64,000 nt of DNA, from contig CP136052.1 in NCBI GenBank assembly GCA_032620915.1, positions 279,001 through 343,000 on the forward strand. The letters run 5' to 3'. Shown here piece by piece: positions 37,309-45,998 of this stretch. The number at the start of each line of letters is the position of its first letter. Positions within the stretch are counted from its first letter, which is position 1. The position numbers and the translations under genes are program-made. A model generated the notes under the pieces. The model saw only the letters and a program-made list of their open reading frames with translations. It did no database searches and was not told the origin of the DNA. The DNA is from Oscillospiraceae bacterium NTUH-002-81. Lineage in GTDB: Bacteria; Bacillota; Clostridia; Lachnospirales; Lachnospiraceae.

Positions 37309-37407
37309 GCTACATTATACCATGTTTGAAAAAATTTTTCTACTGGCATTTCAAAATACTTGACAATAGTGAGGTCGCTACATATAATAGAGATGCAAAA
37401 TGTAGCG
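37309..37407. promoter_or_regulatory. Divergent control region with XRE-type operators and consensus promoter
   Basis: The rightward promoter is perfect: TTGACA (37360-37365), 17-base spacer, TATAAT (37383-37388). CGCTACA (37376-37382) and TGTAGCG (37401-37407) form a 7-base inverted repeat across the -10 and start point. GCTACATTATA (37309-37319) overlaps the -10 of the leftward XRE gene. The same 11-mer recurs at 42517-42527. Confidence 0.7.
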
Positions 37408-37436
37408 ATAACGCTATAAAAAAGGAGGATGCATAT

Positions 37437-37625
37437 ATGGAAGAAAACAACAAGATTTATATTACTGCAAATGAACTCGCAGAAATGCTGGGTGTTTCTG
37501 TAGGTCATGCTTATAAACTGATCCGTAAGCTGAATCAGGAACTGGAAAAAGAGGGATTTCTGGTGATTGCGGGCAAAGTTCCCAGACGCTATTTTGAAAA
37601 ACGCTGGTATGGTTTCAGTGCATAG
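37437..37625 (+). CDS. xis: Excisionase-like small HTH protein
   Basis: 62 residues with a MerR/excisionase-type helix-turn-helix (IYITANELAEMLGVSVGHAYKLIRKLN). It lies directly upstream of the integrase gene (11-base gap) and has the size and place of recombination directionality factors. AAGGAGG lies 9 bases before the ATG. Expression from the repressed promoter at 37360 would turn on xis and int together. Excisionase activity is inferred from context. Confidence 0.75.
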   Translation: MEENNKIYITANELAEMLGVSVGHAYKLIRKLNQELEKEGFLVIAGKVPRRYFEKRWYGFSA

Positions 37626-37636
37626 GAGGTGATCGA

Positions 37637-38701
37637 ATGAAAGCGGAAAAAGACAAGAAAACAGGGAAATGGTTGATTCAGTATCGTTATACAGATTGGC
37701 AGGGGAAACGCCGGAAATCCACTAAACGAGGTTTTGCAACTAAAAGAGAGGCGGAGGAATGGCTTAGAAATTTCCTTATTACGAAAAAAGCAGACTTTGA
37801 TATGAAGTTTGAGGATTTTTGGAAGATGTATTGTGCAGATATGGAGACTCGTCTGCGGGAGCATACCATGAGAACGAAAAAGTATATTGTGGAGCTGAAA
37901 ATTCTCCCGTATTTCGGGAATAAGCGGGTAAATGATATTACTGCAGCTGACATCCGACAATGGCAGAATGAGTTGATTAAAATGGGGTACTCACCCACTT
38001 ATCTGAAAACAATCAATAATCAGTTGAGCGCAATCTTTAATTATGCGGTTCGATATTACGATTTGAAAAGCAATCCCTGTGCAAAAGCTGGAAGTATGGG
38101 TAAGAGTAAGGCAGAAGAAATGGATTTCTGGACAGTAGAGGAATTTAGAAAGTTTATCGACAGTGTTATGAACAAAAGGCTTTCTTATATGGCATTTATG
38201 ACTTTATACTGGACGGGAATGCGTTTGGGAGAGCTTTTGGCACTGAATCCGAAAGATGTAGATTTGGAAAAGAGAACAATTTCTATCACAAAATCATACC
38301 AACGTCTTGGTAAGAATGATGTGATCACTCCACCAAAGACACCGAAAAGCAAGAGGGTGATTACCATTCCGGAGTTTCTGGCTGCAGATATCAAAGATTA
38401 TATGGACAGCTTATATGATTTGCAGGAGGACGATAGGTTGTTCCCCATTACAAAATATTATCTGGAGCATGAAATGCAGCGAGGAATTAAAGAAAGTGGC
38501 GTAAAACGGATAAGAGTACACGATTTGAGGCATTCCCATGCAAGTATGCTGATTGAACTGGGATTTTCACCGCTGGAGATTGCAAATCGGCTCGGGCATG
38601 AAAAGGTGGAAACTACGCTGAATACCTACGCACATCTTTATCCAAACAAGCAGACAAAACTGGCTGAACGGCTGGACAGTGAATATAGGGAGGATTTGTA
38701 A
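37637..38701 (+). CDS. int: Tyrosine recombinase/integrase of the mobile element
   Basis: 354-residue phage-type integrase. N-terminal arm-binding domain (GKWLIQYRYTDWQGKRRKSTK), SAM-like core-binding domain, and catalytic domain with R in TGMRLGELLAL, HxxR in HDLRHSHASM, LGH and the nucleophile in TLNTYAHL. Intact and full length. Its stop overlaps the start of the MobC-like gene. It should integrate and excise the element; the attachment site is not proven, although guaA is the nearest core gene on the left. Confidence 0.93.
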   Translation: MKAEKDKKTGKWLIQYRYTDWQGKRRKSTKRGFATKREAEEWLRNFLITKKADFDMKFEDFWKMYCADMETRLREHTMRTKKYIVELKILPYFGNKRVNDITAADIRQWQNELIKMGYSPTYLKTINNQLSAIFNYAVRYYDLKSNPCAKAGSMGKSKAEEMDFWTVEEFRKFIDSVMNKRLSYMAFMTLYWTGMRLGELLALNPKDVDLEKRTISITKSYQRLGKNDVITPPKTPKSKRVITIPEFLAADIKDYMDSLYDLQEDDRLFPITKYYLEHEMQRGIKESGVKRIRVHDLRHSHASMLIELGFSPLEIANRLGHEKVETTLNTYAHLYPNKQTKLAERLDSEYREDL

Positions 38702-39066
38702 TGAGTGGATTAGATAAAGATAGAAAACGCAATCAGACAGTTTGTTTTCGGATGACACCTGAGGAACGCAGAGAATTAGAAGCGCGCATTAAAGTGAGTG
38801 GACTGCCGAAAGGAAAATATTTCATTCAGTCCGTACTACATCAGGAAGTAAAGATTGCGGTTGGTAAATATCAAAGTGATCGGTTAAGCCTTGAAATAAG
38901 GCGGTTGTGGGAACGTCTGGAACATCTGGAAACAGAGGATTTCTATGAGGTGCTGGCAGATTGCCGGGCATTAATGCAACAGGTAATTGAAATCACTGGT
39001 GATGATTGTTCAGTAACATGGAAAGCAAGTGATTTTAAAACAGAGATATTGGAAGATGAAAAGTAA
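38701..39066 (+). CDS. MobC-like relaxosome accessory protein
   Basis: 121 residues with a ribbon-helix-helix-like start (NQTVCFRMTPEERRELEARIKVSGLPKGKYF), as in MobC/mobilization accessory proteins that open oriT DNA for the relaxase. It is translationally coupled to the integrase gene (ATG overlaps the stop). Typical of integrative mobilizable elements with a MobV relaxase, which is encoded 2 kb downstream. Confidence 0.75.
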   Translation: MSGLDKDRKRNQTVCFRMTPEERRELEARIKVSGLPKGKYFIQSVLHQEVKIAVGKYQSDRLSLEIRRLWERLEHLETEDFYEVLADCRALMQQVIEITGDDCSVTWKASDFKTEILEDEK

Positions 39067-39068
39067 AA

Positions 39069-39153
39069 GCCTTTAAGTGTCGGCAAACACCTAAAGGCGG
39101 AGACTTGGTAGAAAATCCAAATCAAATACTAAGGTTATTCTACCAAAGTCTCC
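39069..39153. repeat. Two adjacent long inverted repeats between mobC and repA
   Basis: IR1: GCCTTTAAGTGT (39069-39080) with ACACCTAAAGGC (39087-39098). IR2: GGAGACTTGGTAGAA (39099-39113) with TTCTACCAAAGTCTCC (39138-39153), 24-base loop. No T tract follows, so they are not simple terminators. A replication or transfer origin, or translational control of repA, is possible. Confidence 0.7.
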
Positions 39154-39183
39154 ACTTTCTTTCAACAGAAAATGGAGGTAATT

Positions 39184-40185
39184 TTGGATAACAGAAGAGA
39201 TGAACCGAATTTAAAACTGATAAATATGGAACAGGTAGAGGTAGAAAAAATAGATTGGCTGCTTTATCCCTTTATTCCCTTTGGGAAAGTTACGATCGTG
39301 CAGGGAGATCCCGGTGAGGGCAAGACCACAATGGTACTGCAGATTATTGCAAAGCTGACAAAAGGCGAGGCAGTATTACCATCGGGCAGTGATGAACCAG
39401 CCTTGGAGGCAAAAACAGTGGATCTGGAGCCGGTAAATGTAATTTATCAGACTGCAGAGGATGGATTGGGCGATACCATTAAGCCCCGACTTCTTTCAGC
39501 AGGTGCAGACTGTTCCAGAGTGATGGTAATTGATGATAACGATCAGGCGTTGACTATGATGGATGCCAGATTAGAAGAAGCTATCATAAAGACAAAAGCA
39601 CGCCTTGTAGTTTTAGACCCGATACAGGGTTTTCTGGGGGCTGCTGTAGATATGCACAGGGCAAATGAAATTCGCCCCTTGATGAAGCGTGTAGCGGTGC
39701 TTGCTGAGAAATATCATTGTGCGATTATTTTGATTGGTCATATGAACAAAAACAGTAATGGGAAATCGTCATACCGTGGACTTGGCTCTATTGATTTTCA
39801 AGCGGCAGCCAGAAGCGTACTGATTGTCGGAAGGATCAAGGATGAACCAGAAATTCGTGTGGTGTGTCATGTGAAAAGTTCCCTTGCACCGGAAGGAAAA
39901 TCCATTGCATTTCGTTTGGATAAAGATACTGGATTTGAATGGATTGGGGAATATGACATCAGTGCAGATGATTTGTTAAGCGGAGACAACCGGGGGCAGA
40001 AAATTCACGAAGCAAAGGAATTTTTAAAGGAAATTTTGGTATCCGGTTCTGTAGCCCAGACAAAGGTGGCAGAAGAAGCAGAAAGTCGGGGGATTAAAAA
40101 GAAAACACTATGGAATGCGAAGAAGGAACTGGAAATTGAGTCTGTGAAGATTGGTAATCAGTGGTTCTGGATGTTGCCTGAATAG
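39184..40185 (+). CDS. RepA-like AAA ATPase (KaiC/RecA-fold helicase)
   Basis: About 333 residues. Walker A GDPGEGKTT, Walker B ARLVVLDPIQGF, then LIGHMNKNSNGKSSYRGLGS, a pattern shared with plasmid RepA hexameric helicases. The C-terminal ~70 residues look like a winged helix. Probably unwinds element DNA during replication or transfer. The TTG at 39184 has GGAGG 5 bases upstream and is preferred; the ATG at 39172 contains that ribosome site itself. Lies between the mobC and relaxase genes. Confidence 0.85.
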   Translation: MDNRRDEPNLKLINMEQVEVEKIDWLLYPFIPFGKVTIVQGDPGEGKTTMVLQIIAKLTKGEAVLPSGSDEPALEAKTVDLEPVNVIYQTAEDGLGDTIKPRLLSAGADCSRVMVIDDNDQALTMMDARLEEAIIKTKARLVVLDPIQGFLGAAVDMHRANEIRPLMKRVAVLAEKYHCAIILIGHMNKNSNGKSSYRGLGSIDFQAAARSVLIVGRIKDEPEIRVVCHVKSSLAPEGKSIAFRLDKDTGFEWIGEYDISADDLLSGDNRGQKIHEAKEFLKEILVSGSVAQTKVAEEAESRGIKKKTLWNAKKELEIESVKIGNQWFWMLPE

Positions 40186-40198
40186 TATTGGGAAGATG

Positions 40199-40235
40199 GC
40201 AAGATTACCATCTCTTTAAGAATAGGGAATCTTGC
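40199..40235 (+). other. Stem-loop in the leader of the 40256 gene
   Basis: GCAAGATTACC pairs with GGGAATCTTGC with one mismatch, 15-base loop, ending 20 bases before the start codon. Could be a weak terminator or translational control. Confidence 0.4.
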
Positions 40236-40255
40236 AATCTTGAAAGGAGCTATGA

Positions 40256-40489
40256 ATGAAAAATGTACAAGTACCGCAGCAATTATTTATGAAACTGCTC
40301 CGATATCATCTGCTTGATGATGATAGTTGTGCCGATGATGTGAAAAAAGGATTGGAGCAGAAAATGAACACTATGGTGGAACGTGAATTATATACGAAAT
40401 CAAAAACCGCTCCAACAGAGGAAGAACGGGAAAAAGCTCGCCAGGAGTATCTGGACAGGCGAGGAATACAGGCTGACTTTCGATGGTAA
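40256..40489 (+). CDS. Small hypothetical protein of the mobile element
   Basis: 77 residues, charged, helical (VPQQLFMKLLRYHLLDDDSCADDVKKGLEQKMNTM), ending in EKARQEYLDRRGIQADFRW. Proteins of this plan are common between rep and mob genes in Firmicute mobile elements; no function is known. AAAGGAGC lies 8 bases before the start. Confidence 0.65.
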   Translation: MKNVQVPQQLFMKLLRYHLLDDDSCADDVKKGLEQKMNTMVERELYTKSKTAPTEEEREKARQEYLDRRGIQADFRW

Positions 40490-40660
40490 TTCTTCTTTGG
40501 ATGCCATATGACAGGGGCGTGGCACGCTCCTGTATAAATGGCAGACAAGGAAAAGTTGCAGATGTGAGGACGGAAGTTTTTGTAAGACATCTGAAAGGAA
40601 GCCATGATTCAGGGCATTCTTGGTAGGGATTTTGAATGTATCTGGAAAGGAGACTGGACA

Positions 40661-40882
40661 ATGAGAGAGGGAAGACTTGGTTACAACAGTAGTAGCGAAA
40701 GATATGGCATCTTGTTATCGGACTTATGGATTGATACCGGATTGCATTGTGGGGAATGCCTGCAGATTTTGCTGGATGGCAGATGGGTACAGACCCGGAT
40801 GGAAATGGATGCTGAGCGGAACTGGTATCTGGTGGGCACACCGTATCGTGGTGACCTGGAATATATTCAGGCAAGGATATAA
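40661..40882 (+). CDS. DUF5348-like small protein
   Basis: 73 residues (REGRLGYNSSSERYGILLSD... GLHCGECLQILLDGRWVQTRME), resembling DUF5348, an SH3-like fold found on mobile elements. The start at 40661 has AAAGGAGA 8 bases upstream; an in-frame ATG at 40604 has no ribosome site. Role unknown. It precedes the candidate oriT and relaxase gene. Confidence 0.65.
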   Translation: MREGRLGYNSSSERYGILLSDLWIDTGLHCGECLQILLDGRWVQTRMEMDAERNWYLVGTPYRGDLEYIQARI

Positions 40883-40977
40883 CAGGGCACAGACATACCG
40901 ACCGAAGGGAAGAAAAGCTCCTGGCAGGGCGCAAGGGTACTTTTGATGGACGGTACGGCTGTCGAAAGTGCTTTTGT

Positions 40978-41016
40978 GTTACTTTTGACAAAAGTAACAA
41001 AACCGCCCTAACGGGC
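40978..41016. other. oriT: Candidate origin of transfer (oriT) for the MobV relaxase
   Basis: A perfect 10-base inverted repeat around one base, GTTACTTTTG-A-CAAAAGTAAC (40978-40998), is followed by a GCCC-TAAC-GGGC hairpin (41005-41016). Both lie in the 195-base gap just upstream of the MobV gene, the usual place for oriT in this relaxase family. Confidence 0.55.
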
Positions 41017-41077
41017 ATGAATACAATTTATGTGCCGTATCCGGCACTATTTAGAGAATGTGAGGTGAAAAAATAGG

Positions 41078-42472
41078 ATGATGAAAAGAACAATCAGCGG
41101 TATGACAGGAACAGGTTCTCTTGCGCATAACAGAAGGGATTTTATTGCAGAAAATGTTAATCAGAACAGAGTATATCTGAACATTTGTTACCGGGATGAA
41201 AATCTGAAGGATGTTTACAAAGAACTGTTTGATGAATCGGTAGAACGGTATAATGTCGGGAAAAGAAATGATCGGAAGATTACGAATTATTATGATAAGA
41301 TTCAGCATGGAAAGCAGGAGAAGTTGTTCCATGAAGTAATTTTCCAGATTGGAAATAATAAAGATATGGCTGCCGGGACACCAGAGGGAGATCTTGCGGT
41401 GAAAGTATTGGATGAATATATGCAGGATTTCCAGAGACGAAATCCAACACTCCGGGTATTTTGCTGCTATCTGCATCAGGACGAAGCTACCCCACATCTA
41501 CATATTGATTTTGTACCTTATGTGACCGGATGGAAGGGAAAAGGAATGGATACAAGAGTCTCGTTGAAACAGGCGTTGAAAAGCCTTGGATTTCAAGGCG
41601 GTGCCAAGCATGATACAGAATTGAATCAATGGATCAATCATGAAAAAGAAGTTCTGGCAGAGATTATGGAGCGGCATGAAATCGAATGGGAGCAGAGAGG
41701 AACTCATGAAGAACATCTGGATGTGTATAATTTTAAGAAGAAGGAACGTGCAAAAGAAGTAAAGGAGCTGGAGCAGAAAATAGAAAATTTGACAGCAGAT
41801 GTAGAAGCGACAGAATCAGATATAAAGGCGCTTAATCAGGAAAAAGCTGATGCAGAAAAAGCCAGAGATCAAGTCAGGGAAAGCAAAGAACAGGCGGACA
41901 AAGAACTGAAGCATATGGAGAAGCAACGGAATCAGTTACAGCCAATCATAAATAGTATTGATAAGGAATTAAAGAATTCCGGGCAAATTAAATTAGTGTT
42001 GCCAGAAGTCGGGGCACTGGAACTGGCGTCTACATACCGCAATAAAAAGATTAAACCTCTGTTCGCTAAGATGAAGAATTATATTGCAGGATTATCTGCA
42101 AAGGTGATAGAACTTTCCAGAGAAGCAGAAAAATGGAGAGATAAATATCAGCAGTTGAAGAAAGATTATGATGATCTAGAAAAGGATGCTGATAAGGTGG
42201 CGGATATGTGCAATCAGTTGTGTGATGATGTAGATAAGCTGGAAGTAATATCAGATAAATATAAAAGAGCACTACGGATATTTGGCAGTGATACTATAGA
42301 GTCGGCAATTTGGCGTGATATTCAGAAGGAAAAAGCACTGGAAGAACAAAAACGAAAAGAGCAGATGCCGAGAAAACTGAGTGACAGGCTGCAATGGGGC
42401 AGAGAAAGAAGCCAGGAGCACAATATGCAGCAGAAGAAAAATAAAATCAAACACAAAGAAATGGAGTTGTGA
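41078..42472 (+). CDS. mobV: MobV family relaxase (plasmid recombination enzyme)
   Basis: Nicks oriT and leads the strand during conjugative mobilization. 464 residues: N-terminal Mob_Pre domain with the likely catalytic histidine in GSLAHNRR (His17) and the metal-binding HxH in ATPHLHIDFVP. A long coiled coil (roughly residues 220-310, EVKELEQKIENLTADVEAT) and a basic C-terminal region follow. No type IV secretion genes are present, so a helper element is needed. Intact. Confidence 0.92.
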   Translation: MMKRTISGMTGTGSLAHNRRDFIAENVNQNRVYLNICYRDENLKDVYKELFDESVERYNVGKRNDRKITNYYDKIQHGKQEKLFHEVIFQIGNNKDMAAGTPEGDLAVKVLDEYMQDFQRRNPTLRVFCCYLHQDEATPHLHIDFVPYVTGWKGKGMDTRVSLKQALKSLGFQGGAKHDTELNQWINHEKEVLAEIMERHEIEWEQRGTHEEHLDVYNFKKKERAKEVKELEQKIENLTADVEATESDIKALNQEKADAEKARDQVRESKEQADKELKHMEKQRNQLQPIINSIDKELKNSGQIKLVLPEVGALELASTYRNKKIKPLFAKMKNYIAGLSAKVIELSREAEKWRDKYQQLKKDYDDLEKDADKVADMCNQLCDDVDKLEVISDKYKRALRIFGSDTIESAIWRDIQKEKALEEQKRKEQMPRKLSDRLQWGRERSQEHNMQQKKNKIKHKEMEL

Positions 42473-42539
42473 GAATATGAAAAAACATATATAGGATGCG
42501 AACGATATGTAAGTTAGCTACATTATAGTAAGCACAGAG

Positions 42540-42562
42540 AGCAGTCGGAAGGCTGTTCTTTT
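42540..42562 (+). terminator. Possible terminator after mobV
   Basis: AGCAGTC-GGAA-GGCTGTT with two wobble pairs, then CTTTT. Confidence 0.4.
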
Positions 42563-42642
42563 GCTAATATAAGAATGGTGTTTGGAATGTGAGTGTGATA
42601 AAATGAGAAAAAGACAGATGGTGTTTAGCAAGGAGATATGTA

Positions 42643-43422
42643 ATGTTTGGAACAGTTATTATAGATGCGTATAGAAAAGAAGAAGCCTTGGAAATGGCAG
42701 ATGCTATCGATGATTTATGTTCTCCGACAGATAACTACGGTTGGGCTTCGGCAGGAATTTATTGTTTTTGGGATTACTATGCGGAAGCAGTTCTCTATAT
42801 TGGATTAGCAGGCGACCTAGCGGAAAGATTTAAACAGCATAATGGGATTTTACCAATTAAAGAGGGATCGAAACAAAAACAAATTGAAGATTATTTTTCA
42901 AGAAATGAACGATTGGGTTACACAATATTTGTGCAATCGCCGTTATCTCAACCGTTGGTTCATAGAAACAGAAAAGTGTATGAGAAATTTGCAAAGCAGC
43001 AGAACTCTCCAATTGAGGATATGTTAAGTGAGCAAGGACGAGATGATATAAAGAGAGTAGAAGGCATATTAATTGAGTCATTCCGAAGAAAGTATGGTCA
43101 TTTTCCTCTATGGAATAGTATGGGTGGTTCTATGGTGGGACAAACAAAAGTAATGGAGAACAATATTAATATTGTAAATAGTTTTTGTCAACCAGATAAT
43201 TACGCAATAAATCCTATAGTATCACGCTCTACAATTCGAGAATTGTCTAGGAATCCAGAATGGGAATGGTACGAGAATTATTTGCATGCTGCAAGAATGA
43301 ATTTACTTATATTAGGAATGGAATATGACGAAGCATTGGAGTTTATAAATAAAAATGATACACTTGGTACATATGAACGAATGAAGAAAAGCGGATATTT
43401 AAGAAAACGATTGATTGTTTAG
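42643..43422 (+). CDS. GIY-YIG domain protein
   Basis: 259 residues. A GIY-YIG nuclease-like module is seen near residues 38-65 (GIYCFWDYYAEAVLYIGLAGDLAERF) with a later glutamate in VEGILIESFRRK. The rest (~120 residues) has no recognised fold. Could be a cargo nuclease, possibly defence related; there is no direct evidence. AAGGAG lies upstream of the ATG. AT-rich. Confidence 0.65.
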   Translation: MFGTVIIDAYRKEEALEMADAIDDLCSPTDNYGWASAGIYCFWDYYAEAVLYIGLAGDLAERFKQHNGILPIKEGSKQKQIEDYFSRNERLGYTIFVQSPLSQPLVHRNRKVYEKFAKQQNSPIEDMLSEQGRDDIKRVEGILIESFRRKYGHFPLWNSMGGSMVGQTKVMENNINIVNSFCQPDNYAINPIVSRSTIRELSRNPEWEWYENYLHAARMNLLILGMEYDEALEFINKNDTLGTYERMKKSGYLRKRLIV

Positions 43423-43495
43423 ATTTTTCTTCAAAATGAAAAATCGTAATTCAGTTTATAGAACTGAAAATTATCGGGAATCATGAGGTGAATGT

Positions 43496-43963
43496 ATGCA
43501 TTTGGGATTTTCATATATTGGATTGATTTTTCTTATCATGTTGATGATTCCAAACTTATATTGGACGAAGAATCAGCCAAAGGATTACGAAAAATATGTA
43601 CATAATGAAAACAAAATCTTGCTGTTGTTTGAGAGAGCCGGCGAAGTTTTAGTGACTTGTTTGTTGCTGATTTTCAGTGATTTTAATATTCAAGGTATTA
43701 CAGCATGGATGATTTGGTTAATTGCTGCATTTGTGCTGATGATTATGTATGAATTATATTGGATACGATATTTTAAAAGTGAAAAGACGATGAAAGATTT
43801 TTATAGCAGTATAATGGGTATTCTTGTTGCAGGTGCTACTCTTCCAGTTATAGCGTGTTGTTTGATTGCTATATACGGACGAAACCCAATGTTATTCGTG
43901 TCTACAATAATACTGGGGGTAGGACATATTGGCATTCACTTAAACCATAGGAAAGAGTTATAA
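43496..43963 (+). CDS. Small membrane protein of unknown function
   Basis: 155 residues with four likely membrane helices (SYIGLIFLIMLMIPNLYW, VLVTCLLLIFSDF, AWMIWLIAAFVLMIM, GILVAGATLPVIACCLIAIY). The NLYWTKNQPKDYEKYVHNENK loop is the most distinctive part. Family not identified; likely cargo. Confidence 0.6.
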   Translation: MHLGFSYIGLIFLIMLMIPNLYWTKNQPKDYEKYVHNENKILLLFERAGEVLVTCLLLIFSDFNIQGITAWMIWLIAAFVLMIMYELYWIRYFKSEKTMKDFYSSIMGILVAGATLPVIACCLIAIYGRNPMLFVSTIILGVGHIGIHLNHRKEL

Positions 43964-44049
43964 ATTCTGGTTATGATAAGAAATTTACAAAAGTGTCTCA
44001 TTGCATAAAATCGGAAAGATGTATATTCTTAGATCAGGAGGTGGCGGAT

Positions 44050-44529
44050 ATGGCTAATGAAGATAAGAAGGATTTTAATGCAATGCTGCAGGATAATAAA
44101 GATATGCCAAAGTTTCAGATAATCACGGATGTAAAGAGCATTGAAAAATATGGTGGAAACAAAATGTACTTTGCACCGCCCATTGCTTATGATGAAGTGA
44201 TGAAAAAAATTCCATATGGTAAAGTGATTACAGTTGGAAAGATAAGAGAATTTTTTGCAAAAGAGAATGATGCAGATTTTACAGAACCTATAACTGCCGG
44301 AATTTTTGTATCTATTGCTGCCTGGGCAAGCCATCAGAGATTGAAAGATAAAACTCCTTACTGGAGAACGCTGAAAGCAAATGGTGAATTGAATGAAAAG
44401 TATCCCGGAGGTATCCAGGCACAGAAAGTAAGACTGGAAGCAGAGGGACATATCATTCTTCAAAAAGGCCGGAAAAATATCAGATATTACGTAAAAGATT
44501 ACGAAAATTTTTTGTTTGAAATGGATTAA
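44050..44529 (+). CDS. MGMT/alkyltransferase-like DNA-binding protein
   Basis: 159 residues. The C-terminal ~110 residues resemble the DNA-binding half of O6-alkylguanine transferases (IPYGKVITVGKIREFFAKEN, TAGIFVSIAAWASH, KYPGGIQAQKVRLEAEGH). The catalytic PCHR motif is replaced by PYWR, so it lacks the acceptor cysteine, as in alkyltransferase-like (ATL) proteins that flag damage or simply bind DNA. Start 44050 has AGGAGG 8 bases upstream. Function inferred. Confidence 0.65.
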   Translation: MANEDKKDFNAMLQDNKDMPKFQIITDVKSIEKYGGNKMYFAPPIAYDEVMKKIPYGKVITVGKIREFFAKENDADFTEPITAGIFVSIAAWASHQRLKDKTPYWRTLKANGELNEKYPGGIQAQKVRLEAEGHIILQKGRKNIRYYVKDYENFLFEMD

Positions 44530-44636
44530 TCTGTACCAGACACGCAATGTCTGGTGGAAAATCAGGTGATTCTCGGTTTGTGTCGTGGGATTTTTTGAAA
44601 TAATTGGTAAGCTGTAGGTGAAAGAGAGGTAGAAAC

Positions 44637-44783
44637 ATGGACACAAAAAAGATAGGAGCTTTTTTGAAACAATGCCGTAAGGAAAAAAATCTTACACAAG
44701 AACAGCTTGCAGAAAAGTTTGGCGTATCGGCGAGAACCGTTTCCAGATGGGAGACAGGTGTTTCCCAAACAAAAAGATATTAA
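44637..44783 (+). pseudogene. Truncated XRE HTH regulator
   Basis: 48 residues holding one complete Cro/C1-type HTH (IGAFLKQCRKEKNLTQEQLAEKFGVSARTVSRWE) and then ending abruptly (TGVSQTKRY). Full-length relatives continue for 100 residues or more. No single-base change restores a longer frame, so a rearrangement junction is likely. A GAGAGG-type ribosome site is present, so a short protein may still be made. Confidence 0.6.
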
Positions 44784-44836
44784 GAAACAGCCCATGTTTA
44801 CCTGCTTGCAAACAAAAGAATATTGCTACTAGACTA

Positions 44837-44872
44837 AGAGATACTACATAAGTGTGTTGGTATCTCTTTTTT
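44837..44872 (+). terminator. Intrinsic terminator
   Basis: AGAGATAC and GTATCTCT arms, 15-base loop, followed by six T. The remaining sequence to 45177 holds a possible -10 TATAAT about 120 bases before the dfrF-like gene and no further gene. Confidence 0.75.
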
Positions 44873-45177
44873 GTTGCCGTGAAACAGCAGACTATTTCAT
44901 TTCTGCTTGATTACCTTAAAACTTATTAGTCTATGGTTTGTCAAGGGCTTGTTGCGTGAGAAATGCTGAATATCACCCTTTACAAAACATAGGCTGATAA
45001 GTAACTTTTCAAAAGCAGAAAAGAAATGGCAATGCTTATAACAATATGATATAATGCAGATGAAGACAAAAAAGGAATTTGTCGAGCTGGTTAGTTCGAG
45101 ATAATTTTGAGTTTGTTAAGATGTGGTGCACTTGATGGAATCACAGGTACGACATCATATTATGGAGGATGAAATAG

Positions 45178-45673
45178 ATGATAGGTTTGATTGTTGCGAG
45201 GTCAAAGAATAATGTTATAGGCAAGAATGGTAATATACCATGGAAAATAAAGGGAGAACAAAAGCAATTTAGAGAGTTAACAACGGGTAATGTGGTTATT
45301 ATGGGGCGAAAGTCTTATGAAGAAATCGGTCATCCGTTGCCTAATAGAATGAATATTGTTGTTTCCACCACAACAGAGTATCAAGGAGATAATTTAGTTT
45401 CAGTTAAATCATTAGAAGATGCATTATTATTGGCTAAAGGACGAGATGTATACATATCTGGTGGATATGGACTATTTAAGGAAGCTTTGCAAATAGTAGA
45501 TAAAATGTATATCACAGAAGTAGATTTAAATATTGAAGATGGAGATACATTCTTTCCAGAATTTGATATCAATGATTTTGAAGTTTTGATAGGGGAAACA
45601 CTTGGTGAGGAAGTGAAATATACGAGAACATTTTATGTAAGGAAAAAATGAATTGAGTAAATTTTGGATTTAG
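45178..45673 (+). CDS. dfrF: Trimethoprim-resistant-type dihydrofolate reductase, DfrF-like (one extra A)
   Basis: Reduces dihydrofolate to tetrahydrofolate. Shows IVARSKNNVIGKNGNIPWKI, GNVVIMGRKSYEEIG and ISGGYGLFKEA in the usual order. The sequence agrees with what I recall of DfrF from enterococci and gut Clostridia. The A run 45643-45648 has six A; five would extend the end to RKNELSKFWI (164 residues, the DfrF length) instead of stopping at 157. GGAGG lies 9 bases upstream. Presence on a mobile element supports a resistance role, which is not tested here. Confidence 0.8.
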
Positions 45674-45998
45674 GGTGTTTTCATAAATATATTGCTTTTT
45701 ATGCATATATAAATTGTTGTAAGACAAATTCCAGTTGAACAAAATCGCTGCGCGATGGCCTGCCAAGGCTATGGCGCAGTTTTTCTTTACACTTTAATAA
45801 AAAGCAGTGGAAACCAAGTCCTACAAGTAGTATTGTTAAGTCACCACAACCAACAATCAAACAGGATCGACATCCCCACTGCCTATGATAAGAATACCAT
45901 TGAGCTGCCTTTCTGGCAAGCAGTTTTATTATGCTAATGCTCCTCCATGTAAGCAGTGTTTATACATTTACGATTTACTTTACATGGAGGATTTTATT

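Noticed and set aside
43496..43963. Holin or immunity protein
   Set aside because: Only hydrophobic segments are visible; nothing specific supports either role.
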